NCBI GenBank assembly: GCA_032718475.1 | Contig: JAUCBJ010005410.1 | Span: 1-58,809 of the forward strand | Source of the DNA: Nemertoderma westbladi | Lineage: Eukaryota; Xenacoelomorpha; Nemertodermatida; Nemertodermatidae | Length of the DNA: 58,809 nt | Direction: 5' to 3' | In this document: positions 44,241-55,106 of the stretch, piece by piece | How positions within the stretch are numbered: the stretch's first letter is position 1 | Layout: each line of letters opens with the position of its first letter | Made by a program: the position numbers and the translations under genes | Notes under the pieces: model-generated | The model's input: the letters and a program-made list of their open reading frames with translations, nothing else | The model's database searches: none | What the model was told of the DNA's origin: nothing

Positions 44241-45090
44241 CAGGTTCGCAGCAAACTTCGCCCGCGTCCAATCTTCGCCCGGAGCAATCTTCGCCCTCAA
44301 AATGAGCAACTATCGCCCGGCGGATACCTCCGCCCGCAGGCAACCTTCGCCCAATAAACAATTATTGTTTTGGTTAGAAAAAGCCGCTTCTGTAACGTGC
44401 TCCTTTCTCTCAATTAGTAACAACATCTTTTATTGTTTTGGTTAGAAAAAGCCGTCTATGTTACCTGCTCCTTTCTCTCAATTAGTAACAACATCGTTTA
44501 TTGTTTTGGTTAGAAAAAGCCGTCTATGCAACCTGCTCCTTTCCCTCAGTTGGTAACTAAAATGGTTACTAACACAAATCTTATTGGGCGAAGGTTGCTC
44601 GCTGGTGAAGATTGCCTTCCGGGGGAAGGTTTTCACCCATGTGAAGAATACCAGGATTTCACTTTTCGGTCGACTTTTTATATATGAATTATGCATTTTA
44701 TATATGAAGACTTTTTTTTAAGTGTTTTATAGCGCTTATTTCTGTCTTATAACCTGTACATATACTAATTCGTTTATTGTTTTGGTTAGATTCAGCCCTT
44801 CTGTAACCTGTATTTTTGGCGAAAACCTGATATTCTTCACATGGGGGTAACTGCAAAGTCAAATATAACGGCAGAAATTCTGGTATTCTTCACATGGGGG
44901 TAACTGCAAAGTGAAATATAACGGCAGAAATTCTGGTATTCTTCACATGGGGGGGGGGGGGGGGGGGGTAACTGCAAAGTGAAATATAACGGCAGAAATT
45001 CTGGTATTCTTCACATGGGCCAAGGTTTCCCCCGTGCGAAGGTAAGGTAGGAAGCGGGCGAAGGTTGGACGCGGGCAAAGACGCGCAAAG
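44241..45090. mobile_element. Compound inverted-repeat element holding a second family 1 MITE (44636-44845)
   Basis: Left part has CTTCGCCCGCGTCCAATCTT; right part (about 45035-45080) has the inverse, GAAGGTTGGACGCGGGCAAAG. Between them are three units of about 65 bp (TTATTGTTTTGGTTAGAAAA, then a CTGCTCCTTTCTCTCAATTA segment), a complete family 1 MITE, three MITE-end fragments and a run of 20 G (44949-44968). Nested insertion into a palindrome-bounded element is the simplest reading. Confidence 0.5.
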
Positions 45091-45729
45091 ACGCGGGCAC
45101 CCAACCAATCCGAACTAGTTTGCGCCACGGCGCGCCTTTGTGAACAACAACGACTGTATTGTATAACTTGTATATTGTGTTCTGGGCCACTCAGAGAAGA
45201 CTCGTTACGTGTCCAGATGATCTATTGACGCAAATCTCCATCTCGGCAAGTTAATAGATTGTATCGGTAAATTAACAATGTTAAGGTAAAGGGGCAGGTT
45301 GCAGTGACATGTTGTTCTAACTAAAATAATAAACAAAGAGTCAAAAGCACAGGTATAATTTTGATTGCATTCAGCTGTTAATTGCGTCGATTTTTTAAAC
45401 AGCTTATCGTAATTATTACTTTTAGTACTTATTTCGAGCTTTCAACCTATTTAAGTACAATTATTCAGCCAGTAATCAATGTCGCTATAGGTAAAAATAA
45501 TCAAGTATTATTCTAACCAAAACAATAAACGAGACTCTATAGCACATGTTACAGATTAATTGTATACTAGTAATCATAGCAATTGTAACTAAGGATCTAT
45601 TGTGGCAGGACATTATGTCACAGAACCTACCGACCATAGGACCTATGACGCATTACCTGACATAATTACAGACATAATTAGCTATGGTCATAATGATGTC
45701 CTGCGTGTTTTGATGTCGGTAGAGTAGCA
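45091..45729. repeat. Intron with a family 2 MITE fragment
   Basis: 45290-45420 carries, in inverse orientation, the family 2 core (AACAGCTG, CAAAACAATAAAC-like word, GGGCAGGTTGCAGTGACA). The rest is AT-rich intron with no gene. Confidence 0.4.
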
Positions 45730-45977
45730 CCCCCCACCCCCCCCCCCCCCCCCCCCCCCCAATATAGTTTTCTGACTTCGTAACAGATAGCCGTTGGCTT
45801 GGGTTATGTATCATTTTAAAGCAGCCATTATGTTTATCCATTAGAACTACAAAATATTTCGATAAGTGCGGCGGCGCAGTGACATAACGATGCAGTACTT
45901 CTGATACAGGACATAGTGCCATTTAGACATAATAACTGGGGGGGGGGGGGGGGGGGGGGGGGGGTGGGGGGGGGGGG
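45730..45977. repeat. Facing poly-C and poly-G tracts
   Basis: C-run at 45730-45760 (one A at 45736) and G-run at 45938-45977 (one T at 45965), about 177 bp apart. The mismatches sit at corresponding places, so the two tracts are inverse copies and could pair into a hairpin. Homopolymer length is uncertain in any assembly. Confidence 0.8.
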
Positions 45978-46084
45978 ATGAGTGTGAGCTGAAAAGTCTA
46001 AAACATATTTTATATATATTTCATAAACAGTATATTTTTGCCCAATGAACACCAGATTGGAGAGTCCTTTGGACGCAATCAAAT

Positions 46085-46295
46085 GCATTCCCCTCCAGGA
46101 GAAAATCTACGTAAATAACAGCTGCTTACTCTGAAAATAAAACTGTAACCTGTTCTATTGAATATAGTTTATTGTTTTGATTAGAATAGCATGCGACTAT
46201 GTAAACTGCTCATTTCCCTTCATTGATAATTTAACATTGGGGCGAGATATTATTCACCGCGTAAGAATTTGCATCAACCCCCCCCCCCCCCCCAC
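46085..46295. mobile_element. MITE family 2 copy
   Basis: Contains AAATAACAGCTG, TTTATTGTTTTGATTAGAAT, CTGCTCATTTCCCTTCATTG and an end near ATTTGCATCAACCCCC. Related copies are at 50790-50995 (inverse), 55155-55375 and fragments at 45290-45420 and 53915-53985. Non-coding; the ends are approximate inverted repeats of GGGGTAAATGGACGCAAAT type. Confidence 0.55.
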
Positions 46296-46629
46296 ACACT
46301 GGAATTATCAATCAACTAACCACCGGCTCTGGCCGGAGCTCATATTGTAACCCGAGGAACCTCCGGGCTCCGGCTCCGGATGAAATTTTAGCTCTGTCGC
46401 ATCCCTAGTACCGGGGTAATAAAATATGTGAAACAATAGAAAGTAATTTGGTGAAACTAATTTGATAACACTGTGAAGTGCTATGAGAATATATTTCTAA
46501 CATTATTTGCACAAACACATCCTTAGAAATAGTCTGTAATGTATTCCCCATATCTGTTGTGTTTACAAAATTGATATTATAATTGAATGTTGGACTGTTA
46601 TAGAAAATTCAAAAAATAATGTAAACAGT
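46296..46629. other. Intron sequence, no gene seen
   Basis: A GC-rich patch with repeated CTCCGG words (46325-46385) may be the end of an unrecognised transposon. The remainder is AT-rich. Confidence 0.3.
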
Positions 46630-48215
46630 GTAATAATGTACTGTAATAATTTACATCAACAGCACCAACAACCCACAGCACCAACAACCCTACAACCCAC
46701 ATCACCTACAGCCCTACAACCCACAGCAACTAAAACCCGCAGCACCTACAACCCACAGTACCTACAACCCACATTAACTACAACCCACAGCACCTACAAC
46801 CCGCAGCACCTACAACCCACAGCACCTACAACCCACAGTACCTACAACCCACATTAACTACAACCCATATTAACTACAACCCACAGCACCCACAGCACCT
46901 GCAGAAATTCTGGTATTCTTCACATGGGGGTAACTGCAAAGTGAAATATAACGGCAGAAATTCTGATATTCTTCACATGGGCCAAGGTTTCCCCCGTGCG
47001 AAGGTAAGGTAGGAAGCGGGCGAAGGTTGGACGCGGGCAAAGACGCGCAACCACAACACCTACAACCCACAGTACCTACAACCCACAGTACCTACAACCC
47101 ACATTAACTACAACCCACATTGACTACAACCCACAGCACCTACAATCCGTAGCACCTACAACCCGCAGCACCTACAACCCACAGCACCTACAACCCACAG
47201 TACCTACAACCCACATTAACTACAACCCACAGAACCTACAACCCGCAGCACCTACAACCCACAGCACCTACAACCCACAGTACCTACAACCCACAGTACC
47301 TACAACCCACAGTACCTACAACCCACAGTACCTACAACCCACATTAACTACAACCCACATTGACTACAACCCACAGCACCTACAGCCCTACAACCCACAT
47401 TAACCTCAACCCACAGCACGTACAAGCTACAACCCACATTGACTACAACCCACAGTACCTACAACCCACAGTACCTACAACCCACAGCACCTACAACCCA
47501 CAGTACCTACAACCCACATTAACTACAACCCACATTGACTACAACGCACAGCACCTACAGCCCTACAACCCACATTAACCTCAACCCACAGCACGTACAA
47601 GCTATAACCCACATTGACTACAACCCACAGCACCTACAATCCACAGTAACTCAACACACAACACATACAACCCACATTAACTGCAACCCACAGCACCTAT
47701 AACCCACAGCACCTTCAACCCACATTAACATCAACCTACATTAACTTCAACCCACATTAACTATAACCCACAGCACCTCCAACAACCCACAGCACCTCCA
47801 ACAACCCACAGCACCTCCAACAACCCACAGCACCTCCAACAACCTATAGCACCTCCAACAACCCACAGCACCTGCTACAACCCACATTTAACTACAATTC
47901 AAAACACCTACAACCCACATTATCTACAACCAACAGCACCTACAACCCACAGCACCCATTATAGCCCACAGCACATACAACCCACATTAACTACAACTCA
48001 CAACACCTACAACCCACACCACCTACATTAACTACAACCCACAGCACCTACATCCCACAGCACCTACAACAACCCACAGCACTTACAACCCATAGCACCT
48101 ACATTCCACAGCACCTACATCCCACAGCACCTACAACATACCACAGCACCTACAACATACCACAGCACCTACAACATACCACAGCACCTACAACCCACAT
48201 TAACTACAAACCAAC
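46630..48215. repeat. ~18-bp minisatellite CCCACAGCACCTACAA in the E-F intron
   Basis: Long array of 17-18-bp units (ACCCACAGCACCTACA, ACCCACAGTACCTACA, ACCCACATTAACTACA, ACCCACATTGACTACA) in mixed order. Blocks of several units recur (46740-46860, 47170-47300, 47320-47560). It is broken at about 46903-47050 by a fragment copied from elsewhere in this intron. Open frames in the array are repeat by-products. Confidence 0.95.
46903..47050. mobile_element. Insert in the minisatellite, duplicate of 44917-45072
   Basis: The stretch from GCAGAAATTCTGGTATTCTT through CCCCCGTGCGAAGGTAAGGT and GACGCGGGCAAAGACGCG matches the right part of the element near 44870-45080 almost exactly. It lacks the run of 20 G. 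The copy has no complete terminal inverted repeats of its own. Confidence 0.75.
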
Positions 48216-49136
48216 AACGTAACCGATTAGAGGTTGTGGGTGTTCCGTGCTGTGGGTCTTAGAGTTCCACACGTTACACCCCACTTCATAATAGCTTCGC
48301 CATAGCTAACCCGCCATCTCTGTAATAGCCATCGTGTTCTTAATATTATATTTTATGCAAAAATTCGAGGAATTCGCTAGCCTGCCATTTATTTATTTAT
48401 TATCAACTGAACCGAAATGCAATAACCCGTTACTCAACTTAGGTTTGGCCTGCAAGCCATTTGATTGACTGCAGTTTGATATATTGCTTGTTCGTTCTCC
48501 TAGAAAGATCTTGCCTGAGACAAGACTTGATTGGGCCTGTAAGTTAATGAACCTTAAATACCACATGTTGTTAGTAGCTAAGTAACATTAGACCAACCAA
48601 CCTGCATTCTATTGCCTCCATATAACATACCAAAGGCTGACTGCTGATTCAACTATTTAGATTTTGTATGTGATTAGAGACTATCCTTGCAATGCTGTCA
48701 CACTGAGGTGGTCTGTCAAGATTTCACACAAGAATGTTGTGCCTAGGTAGGCCGCATATTGTATATATGGTAACAACTGTCAGTCCAGTTTAGTGAGATT
48801 CCTGGAAGACCACCAACGGCTACAGTTGAATGCAGACCTACTACTCTGTCTGCTGCAATACATCTCAAGGCTGCAAGACCAACCATATCCCTAATAATTA
48901 TTGCCTGGCACATAACAGATATATTTTATACGGTTTGAATGTGAATGATGTCTGTTATGAATTAGTATTAGGTTTGTTATTAAATTTATATACAACATGG
49001 TGCAATATCGATTATTAAATTCGTTAACAACCTGTCAAATGCTTAGGAGGAGTATCCTACCACATTCTAATTCATTTAAGAGTCATAACCAATTCATCGT
49101 AATATTTATAGTAATTAATATGAAGACCGCCAATGC
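48216..49136. other. Intron sequence, no gene seen
   Basis: Mixed unique sequence. The open frame at 48830-49018 has no recognisable domain and no supported splice sites. Confidence 0.35.
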
Positions 49137-49256
49137 AATGTGAAGAATATCATGTTTTCACTAAAAACCCAGGTTTCAGAAGGGCTGAATCTAACCAAAA
49201 CAATAAACGAATTTGAATTAGTATGTGTACAGTATAAGAAAAATATACGCTTTAAA
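49137..49256 (-). mobile_element. Decayed family 1 MITE end (inverse orientation)
   Basis: GTGAAGAATATCATGTTTTC and GAAGGGCTGAATCTAACCAA, then AACAATAAACGAAT, match the right half of the MITE at 41836-42056 read backwards. The other half is missing. Confidence 0.65.
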
Positions 49257-49560
49257 TCACTTAACTAGAGAGCCAGCAAGCTGGCTATAAGAAGACCCCC
49301 AGGCCCTCAACAAGTAAGCCCTAACGGTCTTCTAATTAAATGTAATTTGATGATCTCGAGAACCGACATAGAATTTTTTTTTATGTGATTGTACAGTTTG
49401 GTAAACTGCATCCAACGATATAATATCACATTCCATATTTCGGATGACAGGTACCGGTGAAATCAGACTTTACCAAAAAAAATTTCAAGCCAATATCAAT
49501 GTGCACAATCATACAGACAAACAGCAATAAGCTCTAAGGGTCTTCTAATTAATATAGAGA
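49257..49560. repeat. Dispersed-repeat-like sequence with repeated TCTTCTAATTAA ends
   Basis: Contains GAGAGCCAGCAAGCTGGCTA (a small hairpin), TAACGGTCTTCTAATTAA and, about 230 bp later, TAAGGGTCTTCTAATTAA, with ACAGACAAACAG between. The build resembles the hairpin-plus-(GACA) flanks at the left of the window, but no homology beyond that is evident. Confidence 0.35.
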
Positions 49561-49938
49561 AATTAAGAAATTGTCCGTCAATGCTTCAATATAGTTTCTA
49601 GCCCGCTTGTCTTTGAGTCATGACGTATTCTACGATATGGGGCGAGCAGCGTCATTACGTAGCCACCACATACCGATCCGAAATGAGCCGGCCAATATTG
49701 GCTTTTCTGCTGCACCTTGTGTAAAAAATGTCTATATTAATTTTGTTATTGTGTGAAAGTTGGGATTTAGAAAGTTTATGTATTTGTTTATAATTATTTG
49801 AGTAATTGCTCGAGTTATTATTTTGTATTAGTATTATTTATTGATTGTTCGTGCTTATATAATACCAGCGGTGATAATTGGTAAATAACAAGTCAGAGAT
49901 GAGTCCGACGCTAACTCGAGTCTGTGTGTCTTCTACAG

Positions 49939-50200
49939 ACATGGGGTCTACCAGCAGGAATCGGTGAGGCCTGTCACCTTGAAACGACGATTCCAGAAGA
50001 TTTATCGTCCGGAGGAGTACGAGAGAATACTAGCTGCTCAACGCCGCTACCAACGCAAATACAGACTAAAATGCAAGTTCGCTAAGGCGCTCAACTTAGA
50101 TGTCAACCAATTAGATTCCGAGTACCTAACTCAGTTAGATACTGATATACTAAGCCAGTTTGACTCAACTGGGAATTCCTCGAATCTGGATTCGGAATAA
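49939..50200 (+). CDS. Alternative-terminal-exon gene, exon F (basic helix, then Asp/Leu tail)
   Basis: Acceptor TGTCTTCTACAG ends at 49938. One leading base then codons (phase 2, matching E or D): HGVYQQESVRPVTLKRRFQK, then EEYERILAAQRRYQRKYRLK and an acidic tail with NQLDSEYLTQLDTDILSQFD, and TAA at 50198-50200. The basic helix with regularly spaced Arg and Tyr looks like a DNA-binding or nuclear-localisation module, and its pattern resembles the helix in exon G. With A, B, C and E the isoform is 476 residues. AATAAA at 50269-50274 gives it its own poly(A) site. Confidence 0.7.
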
Positions 50201-50268
50201 TTTGATGTGTCTTTTTTTTTACCGAACTATGCATTTTTACTAAAGAAAACCAATTTGTATAAATTCGC

Positions 50269-50274
50269 AATAAA
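50269..50274 (+). terminator. Poly(A) signal for exon F
   Basis: AATAAA 69 bases after the exon F stop, consistent with F being a true terminal exon rather than an internal one. Confidence 0.6.
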
Positions 50275-50789
50275 ATCCCATACATCAAAAAAGGTAAATT
50301 TATAGTAATTTTGTTGGGCATTCTTAGGTAGATGGACTCCTTTCCTATAAAATTCTGAAACTGTTTTTAACTCCTTATATATTTGTAACGTTTGTCCATT
50401 ATTGGAACATAACGAGCATATTATAATGTTGAATTTAAATAAGCAATTAATGTTTTCGGATTTTAAATAAAATGTTCGCGGATTTTAAATAATATGCTCT
50501 GTTCATTGAGTTATTTGATTCCAAACTGAGGCCGAATTTGTATTCATTCCATGTATTATTATACTTTTGTTAGAAACAACAGTTTAATTTGTAAATTTAA
50601 TTGCAATAGTGCTGTATTTGGGATATTTTTGAATTTTAAGAGTCACTTGAGAGAAGATATATTAAGTACAACTGTACTAGTTTTAGGTAATGTTTTCTTC
50701 CAATTAATTCAATCGTTGAGACAGGGGGGGGGGGGGGGGGGGGACTGGACGGAAATCCCATCTTGGCTAATTAATATCCCGCCTCAATG
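50275..50789. other. Intron/intergenic, no gene seen
   Basis: AT-rich. Contains a run of about 19 G at 50725-50743 and a repeated TTTTAAATAA word. The open frame at 50551-50793 has no recognisable domain and runs through the G tract. Confidence 0.35.
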
Positions 50790-50995
50790 TTAAATTCTCA
50801 ATTTAGGGAAAGGAGCAGGTTACAGTGGCACATTATTTTAATCAAAACAATAAACTAAACACAATAGAACAGGCTACTGTTTTATTTTTGAGAGTAATCA
50901 GCTGTTATTTGCGTCCAATTTCCCCTGGAGAGGGATGAATTGTTATTGCGTCCAGTTTTCCCCCCTATCTGTAACTAAACTTTATAGTTTGAGGT
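50790..50995 (-). mobile_element. MITE family 2 copy, inverse orientation
   Basis: GGGAAAGGAGCAGGTTACAG, TTTAATCAAAACAATAAACT, AATCAGCTGTTATTTGCGTC occur in inverse order and sense to the copy at 46085-46295. Confidence 0.55.
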
Positions 50996-51080
50996 CTATT
51001 CTATTCCGTAATGTATATATTTACGCTTCAGGTTTTAATTATAGTGTTTCATAATGTTTCATAATTTAATATATACAGCT

Positions 51081-51634
51081 AACCCTTTCCGTACCAACAC
51101 ATAAAAAAAGGCGGCACACTGCTGCCTTTTTTATTCTAAATAATTCTGGACCATGTTCATTAAGGCGGCCCAGTGCGTCGCCTTTAGCTTTTTATAACTT
51201 AACACCCAGGACGGCAGGGTGCCGCCTTTTTTTAAAAATCCGTTAAGTTCATAGTCGTGTTGGGCGGGAAAACTTGTCTAGATTAATTTAATATTGCTTG
51301 AAAGAAATCCTATTGGTTTGAGGTTTACTGTAAATTACATAATTCATGAAATCACATGATATTTAATTTCAATTTAGCCAATAATAATGTTACAAATGAT
51401 TAAGGCGGCAGTGTGCCGCCCATGGGGTTCAAAGGTGAAAGAAAATTTTGAAAATGGTTAAAGGCGGCAGTGTGCCGACTTTGGGGGGTAGGATAAGTAA
51501 TAATATAGTTAACCTCTTTATATAACAATCTCTGGTACTAGAATAAAATATACCTTGCTCCGATCAAGTATATTATTCTTAGTCCGTGGGAGGAAAAATT
51601 TATGTAATTTATGTTCGGTACGCAAAGGGTTTAA
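51081..51634. mobile_element. piggyBac-like MITE with internal GGCGGC palindromes
   Basis: Left end AACCCTTTCCGTACC, right end GGTACGCAAAGGGTTTAA, an inverted repeat of about 16 bp. The right flank has TTAA; the left flank has CTAA, a one-base decay of it. Five or six GGCGGCAGTGTGCCGCC-type palindromes lie inside (near 51110, 51160, 51210, 51405, 51462). No transposase. TTAA plus CCC ends is the piggyBac hallmark. Confidence 0.55.
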
Positions 51635-52215
51635 TGCTATTGCATAATACAATTAATACTGTTAAATATACATAATGTTATTAAATATACGGTTGATGCT
51701 ATTAAATATATATCTAATGATTTCAAATATATATGTAAAATGCTAATAAATATACAATAATTAAAATAAATCAAATATTCATTTAGGTAATATTTACCGG
51801 ACCACAAAACCAATAATTTTTTGTATTTGATAAAAAACAATTTTATTCGAAAATGAAAATATAGATATTACATAGGTATATAACGATGTACAGTATGTAG
51901 AACTTTATACGCCGGGTAACTTTTTACGGTCGCGATGCAGTAGCTACAATCAACTACAATAATTACAGAGTATTGGAATTTAGTGTTAATTTGACATTTT
52001 GTTATAAAAATAAATATTTCCATTTGGGAATTTAATTATATACTCTTAAGTCATATTCTAGCACATTATAAGCTTATAGTTCTCATCTCTTTTCAAACCC
52101 TTTCTAGTCTTGAAGTAAATAGTTATTACATTTAGTTTAATAGTTTACCGTTCGAGTGAGTTTACCAAGCTGAGTGACAGTAATAAATGAGATCAGGGGT
52201 GTAATATTTGCAAGT
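51635..52215. other. AT-rich intron sequence, no gene seen
   Basis: Repeated TTAAATATA words between 51655 and 51760. Nothing else is supportable. Confidence 0.4.
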
Positions 52216-52217
52216 GC

Positions 52218-52852
52218 AATATTGATTGACGATAGGTTTTTGGGAGTTTTGTAGATTGACGAGCAGTTTTAGGGAGTTTTGTAGATTGACGAGCAGTTTT
52301 AGGGAGTTTTGAGGTTTGATGAGCAGTTTTAGGGAGTTGTGAGGTTTGATGAGCAGTTTTAGGTAGTTTTGAGGTTTGATGAGCAGTTTTAGGGAGTTTT
52401 GAGGTTTGATGAGAAGTTTTAGGGAGTTTTGAGGTTTGATGAGCAGTTTTAGGGAGTTTTGAGGTTTGATGAGCAGTTTTAGGGAGTTTTGAGGTTTGAT
52501 GAGCAGTTTTAGGGAGTTTTGAGGTTTGATGAGCAGTCTTAGGGAGTTTTGAGGTTTGATGAGCAGTCTTAGGGAGTTTTGTAGATTGACGAGCAGTTTT
52601 AGGGAGTTGTGAGGTTTGATGAACAGTTTTAGGTAGTTTTGAGGTTTGATGAGCAGTTTTAGGGAGTTTTGAGGTTTGATGAGCAGTTTTAGGGAGTTTT
52701 GAGGTTTGATGAGCAGTTTTAGGGAGTTTTGGGGTTTGATGAGCAGTTTTAGGGAGTTTTGAGGTTTGATGAGCAGTCTTAGGGAGTTTTGAGGTTTGAT
52801 GAGCAGTTTTAGGGAGTTTTGAGGTTTGATGAGCAGTTTTAGGGAGTTTTAC
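52218..52852. repeat. 30-bp minisatellite, ~21 units
   Basis: Unit GAGCAGTTTTAGGGAGTTTT then GAGGTTTGAT, repeated with few changes. Because 30 is a multiple of three, the minus strand stays open for 221 codons as a KLPKTAHQTS decapeptide. There is no promoter, splice context or domain, so this is treated as a repeat and not a gene. Confidence 0.93.
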
Positions 52853-53327
52853 AAGCAATTAATTTTTGTTTAGGACTCTGCCCCTGTGGTAGCTTTTCCC
52901 AAATATTATGTGGTGTTGTTTCTGCAGTATGATTCTCGGTTTCCCTATAGTATGCCGGGGGCTGGTTTGAAGTTTTAGTATTTGGTTGTCTCTTTCTACC
53001 GATACAGACAATACATCAATCGCCCGCCCTAAGGGATACCACCCACCCCCCGTATAAAATCGCTAGTAGTAGTATCAAATAATGGTTAATTCATTACATT
53101 AGCATGTCATTAGTCGTTGAACCGCAATTCAGATATTATTTTGTCCTCTTGTATTCAGTTTATATTCAAATGTAATTGGGTGAATTTTGGCCATATGGAA
53201 GTTGAAACTAGATAAAAAAAATGTGTTTCTTTCCAATTACTTTTCTTTAAAATTTATTTCATTTTTTACAATCTCTGGCGATTAGTTTGCACACCAAATT
53301 TTGGTTCAACCATTTTTTGTATTGTAG
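52853..53327. other. Intron before exon G, no gene seen
   Basis: AT-rich, ending in the TTTTTTGTATTGTAG acceptor of exon G. Confidence 0.4.
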
Positions 53328-53574
53328 GTTTCCATTGGGTGTGTCGCATGCGAACGTTTCAGACTTTGATAATATTTCCTATGTTTATATGGATCGGGAA
53401 TCTAAAAGAGCTTATACCAAGAGATTGAAGAATCACCTCCGTTGGAAGCAAATGCAAACTGAAGAATCGATGAAATACGAACAGAGATTATTGAGAATGC
53501 GAGAGTATAGTCGGCAAAGACGCGCCCAAGAAAGGAGAGAACGTTCAAACCAGATGCCATCTAATGATTCTTAA
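53328..53574 (+). CDS. Alternative-terminal-exon gene, exon G (STPR-like basic helix)
   Basis: Acceptor TTGTATTGTAG ends at 53327. One leading base, then FPLGVSHANVSDFDN, YMDRESKRAYTKRLKNHLRW and MKYEQRLLRMREYSRQRRAQ with ERRERSNQ, stopping at TAA 53572-53574. Phase 2 start as in F, H and I. The Arg/Glu/Tyr spacing of the last part resembles the 23-residue STPR DNA-binding repeat known from silkworm FMBP-1 and vertebrate ZNF821; perhaps one and a half units are present. That assignment is an inference from pattern. The isoform with A, B, C and E would be 471 residues. No close AATAAA was found. Confidence 0.7.
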
Positions 53575-54832
53575 ACATAAACTAACACCGTCGGTCTTTC
53601 TTAAACAGAAACATATATACAGGACGCGCCGGTCATTCTGAAAGATGATACCCCATCTCATTTTTAAAGAAAAACTTCAGATATCTTAAAGAAAGAAGAA
53701 CTGTTACACAGTTTCCATTCAACACTTGGGCGCGATTTTTTATAAACAAATACTGAACTAGGTCGCAGATTATAATTGCTTACATAGTTTCAGATACTCT
53801 CATTAATTTGTATTAGAAGTATCAAGTTAAAAAATGCGGGAAGTCAGCGCACACCCCATGTGAAATATATCTTACGTGCAAATGTTAGCTGGATCATGAC
53901 TTTTGAGAATTGACTCTTGTTTATTGTTTTGATAACAATAGCTCGCACGTGTAACCTGCTTAATTCCCTTAAATTATAACCCTGGAGCATGGCATGTTTA
54001 ACGGTGCGGTATGGCACTGAATATCTCCTGTATCACTAGATAAATTAACTACATGGTCTATTCACACCTAGCATTGGAATTGGTTGGCGATTGATTTTAA
54101 TATCATTTCAAGGTAAAATTTTTAATCAAAATCACATATTGTGGTCTTAACAAATTAAAAACAGCTTCGTAATTTCAATTGTGGCGCGTACTCACAATTT
54201 GTGTTTTTATTAAAAACATTTTTTTAATTTATTTTTCAATTCCATTTATCAGTTCAAATTTTGTTCACAAATACCAGGCTACTCATAAATATAATATTAT
54301 ATAATTTAGTATCAATATTCCGTTGTCATTGTATTCACATTATTGAATGTTTGATTAAATGTATTACATGTAAATTGACACATTAATATAATGATATTAT
54401 TTGCTTATCAATATATTTTGTTAATTAATTGGGTCGTGGGGACGCACGGTCGGTCGCCATAACTACGGTACCAGAAACGAAACTAAACCTACTTCCCCCT
54501 CAATTTCTCGACTGGTTTTGAAGCATTTCTCTAAATTTTCTTAATGTTTTTCCACTTCGAGTTTCAAACCCTGACTGTAAGATAAGTGAGAAAACCTGGA
54601 ATTGATTTATTTATAATTGTAATTTATTTATTTTTAACATTTAGAACATTGAACTGGAAGCCGAATACTGTATTGAAAACTGACTACTATACTAGTGTAT
54701 TACAATTACAACTCTTGTTATATTTTTATTGTATATTATCGCCGGGGACATCCATATCCTTGAGAAGAAATATTACAAAATAACGCCAATTCCACAGCTC
54801 CAAGCTCTGCTATACGTAATATTCTCCCTTAG
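53575..54832. other. 3' UTR of exon G and intron, with a family 2 fragment
   Basis: A degraded family 2 MITE piece lies at 53915-53985 (TTTATTGTTTTGATAACAAT, GTAACCTGCTTAATTCCC). The rest is AT-rich. The sequence before 54833 is open in frame with exon H but has intron-like composition and ends in TATTCTCCCTTAG. Confidence 0.4.
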
Positions 54833-55106
54833 GATGAGGTATGGGAAAACACGCCTGCATGATTGGACGAGACAGAAGTCGTACAGCGGAACCCCCTTGC
54901 CATGCGGAGTATGCGAGAAAGCCTTCAACCACACCTCCAGTCTGTATCGCCACCGTAAAACTCACAAACTAGACACCTGCGTGGTCTGTCATCTCTGTTC
55001 TAAAACATTCGTTACCTTAGAGAATTTAGACCGCCACATTCGACATGTTCACAACTGCGATGACAATAATTTCGATAACTCTTCGCATAACTTATTGCTA
55101 AACTAA
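54833..55106 (+). CDS. Alternative-terminal-exon gene, exon H (two C2H2 zinc fingers)
   Basis: Acceptor ATTCTCCCTTAG ends at 54832. One leading base (phase 2), then 90 codons to TAA at 55104-55106. Finger 1, exon residues 24-44: CGVCEKAFNHTSSLYRHRKT then H, spacing C-x2-C-x12-H-x3-H. Finger 2, residues 52-73: CHLCSKTFVTLENLDRHIRH then VH, spacing C-x2-C-x12-H-x4-H. Conserved Phe and Leu of the fold are present in both. A pair of fingers at the very C-terminus after a long linker is the layout of most lola isoforms. The isoform with A, B, C and E would be 480 residues. AATAAA at 55669-55674 is a possible poly(A) signal. Confidence 0.82.

Noticed and set aside
46636-47578. Open frames in the CCCACAGCACCTACAA array
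   Set aside because: Low-complexity frames of a minisatellite with no start context or splice sites.
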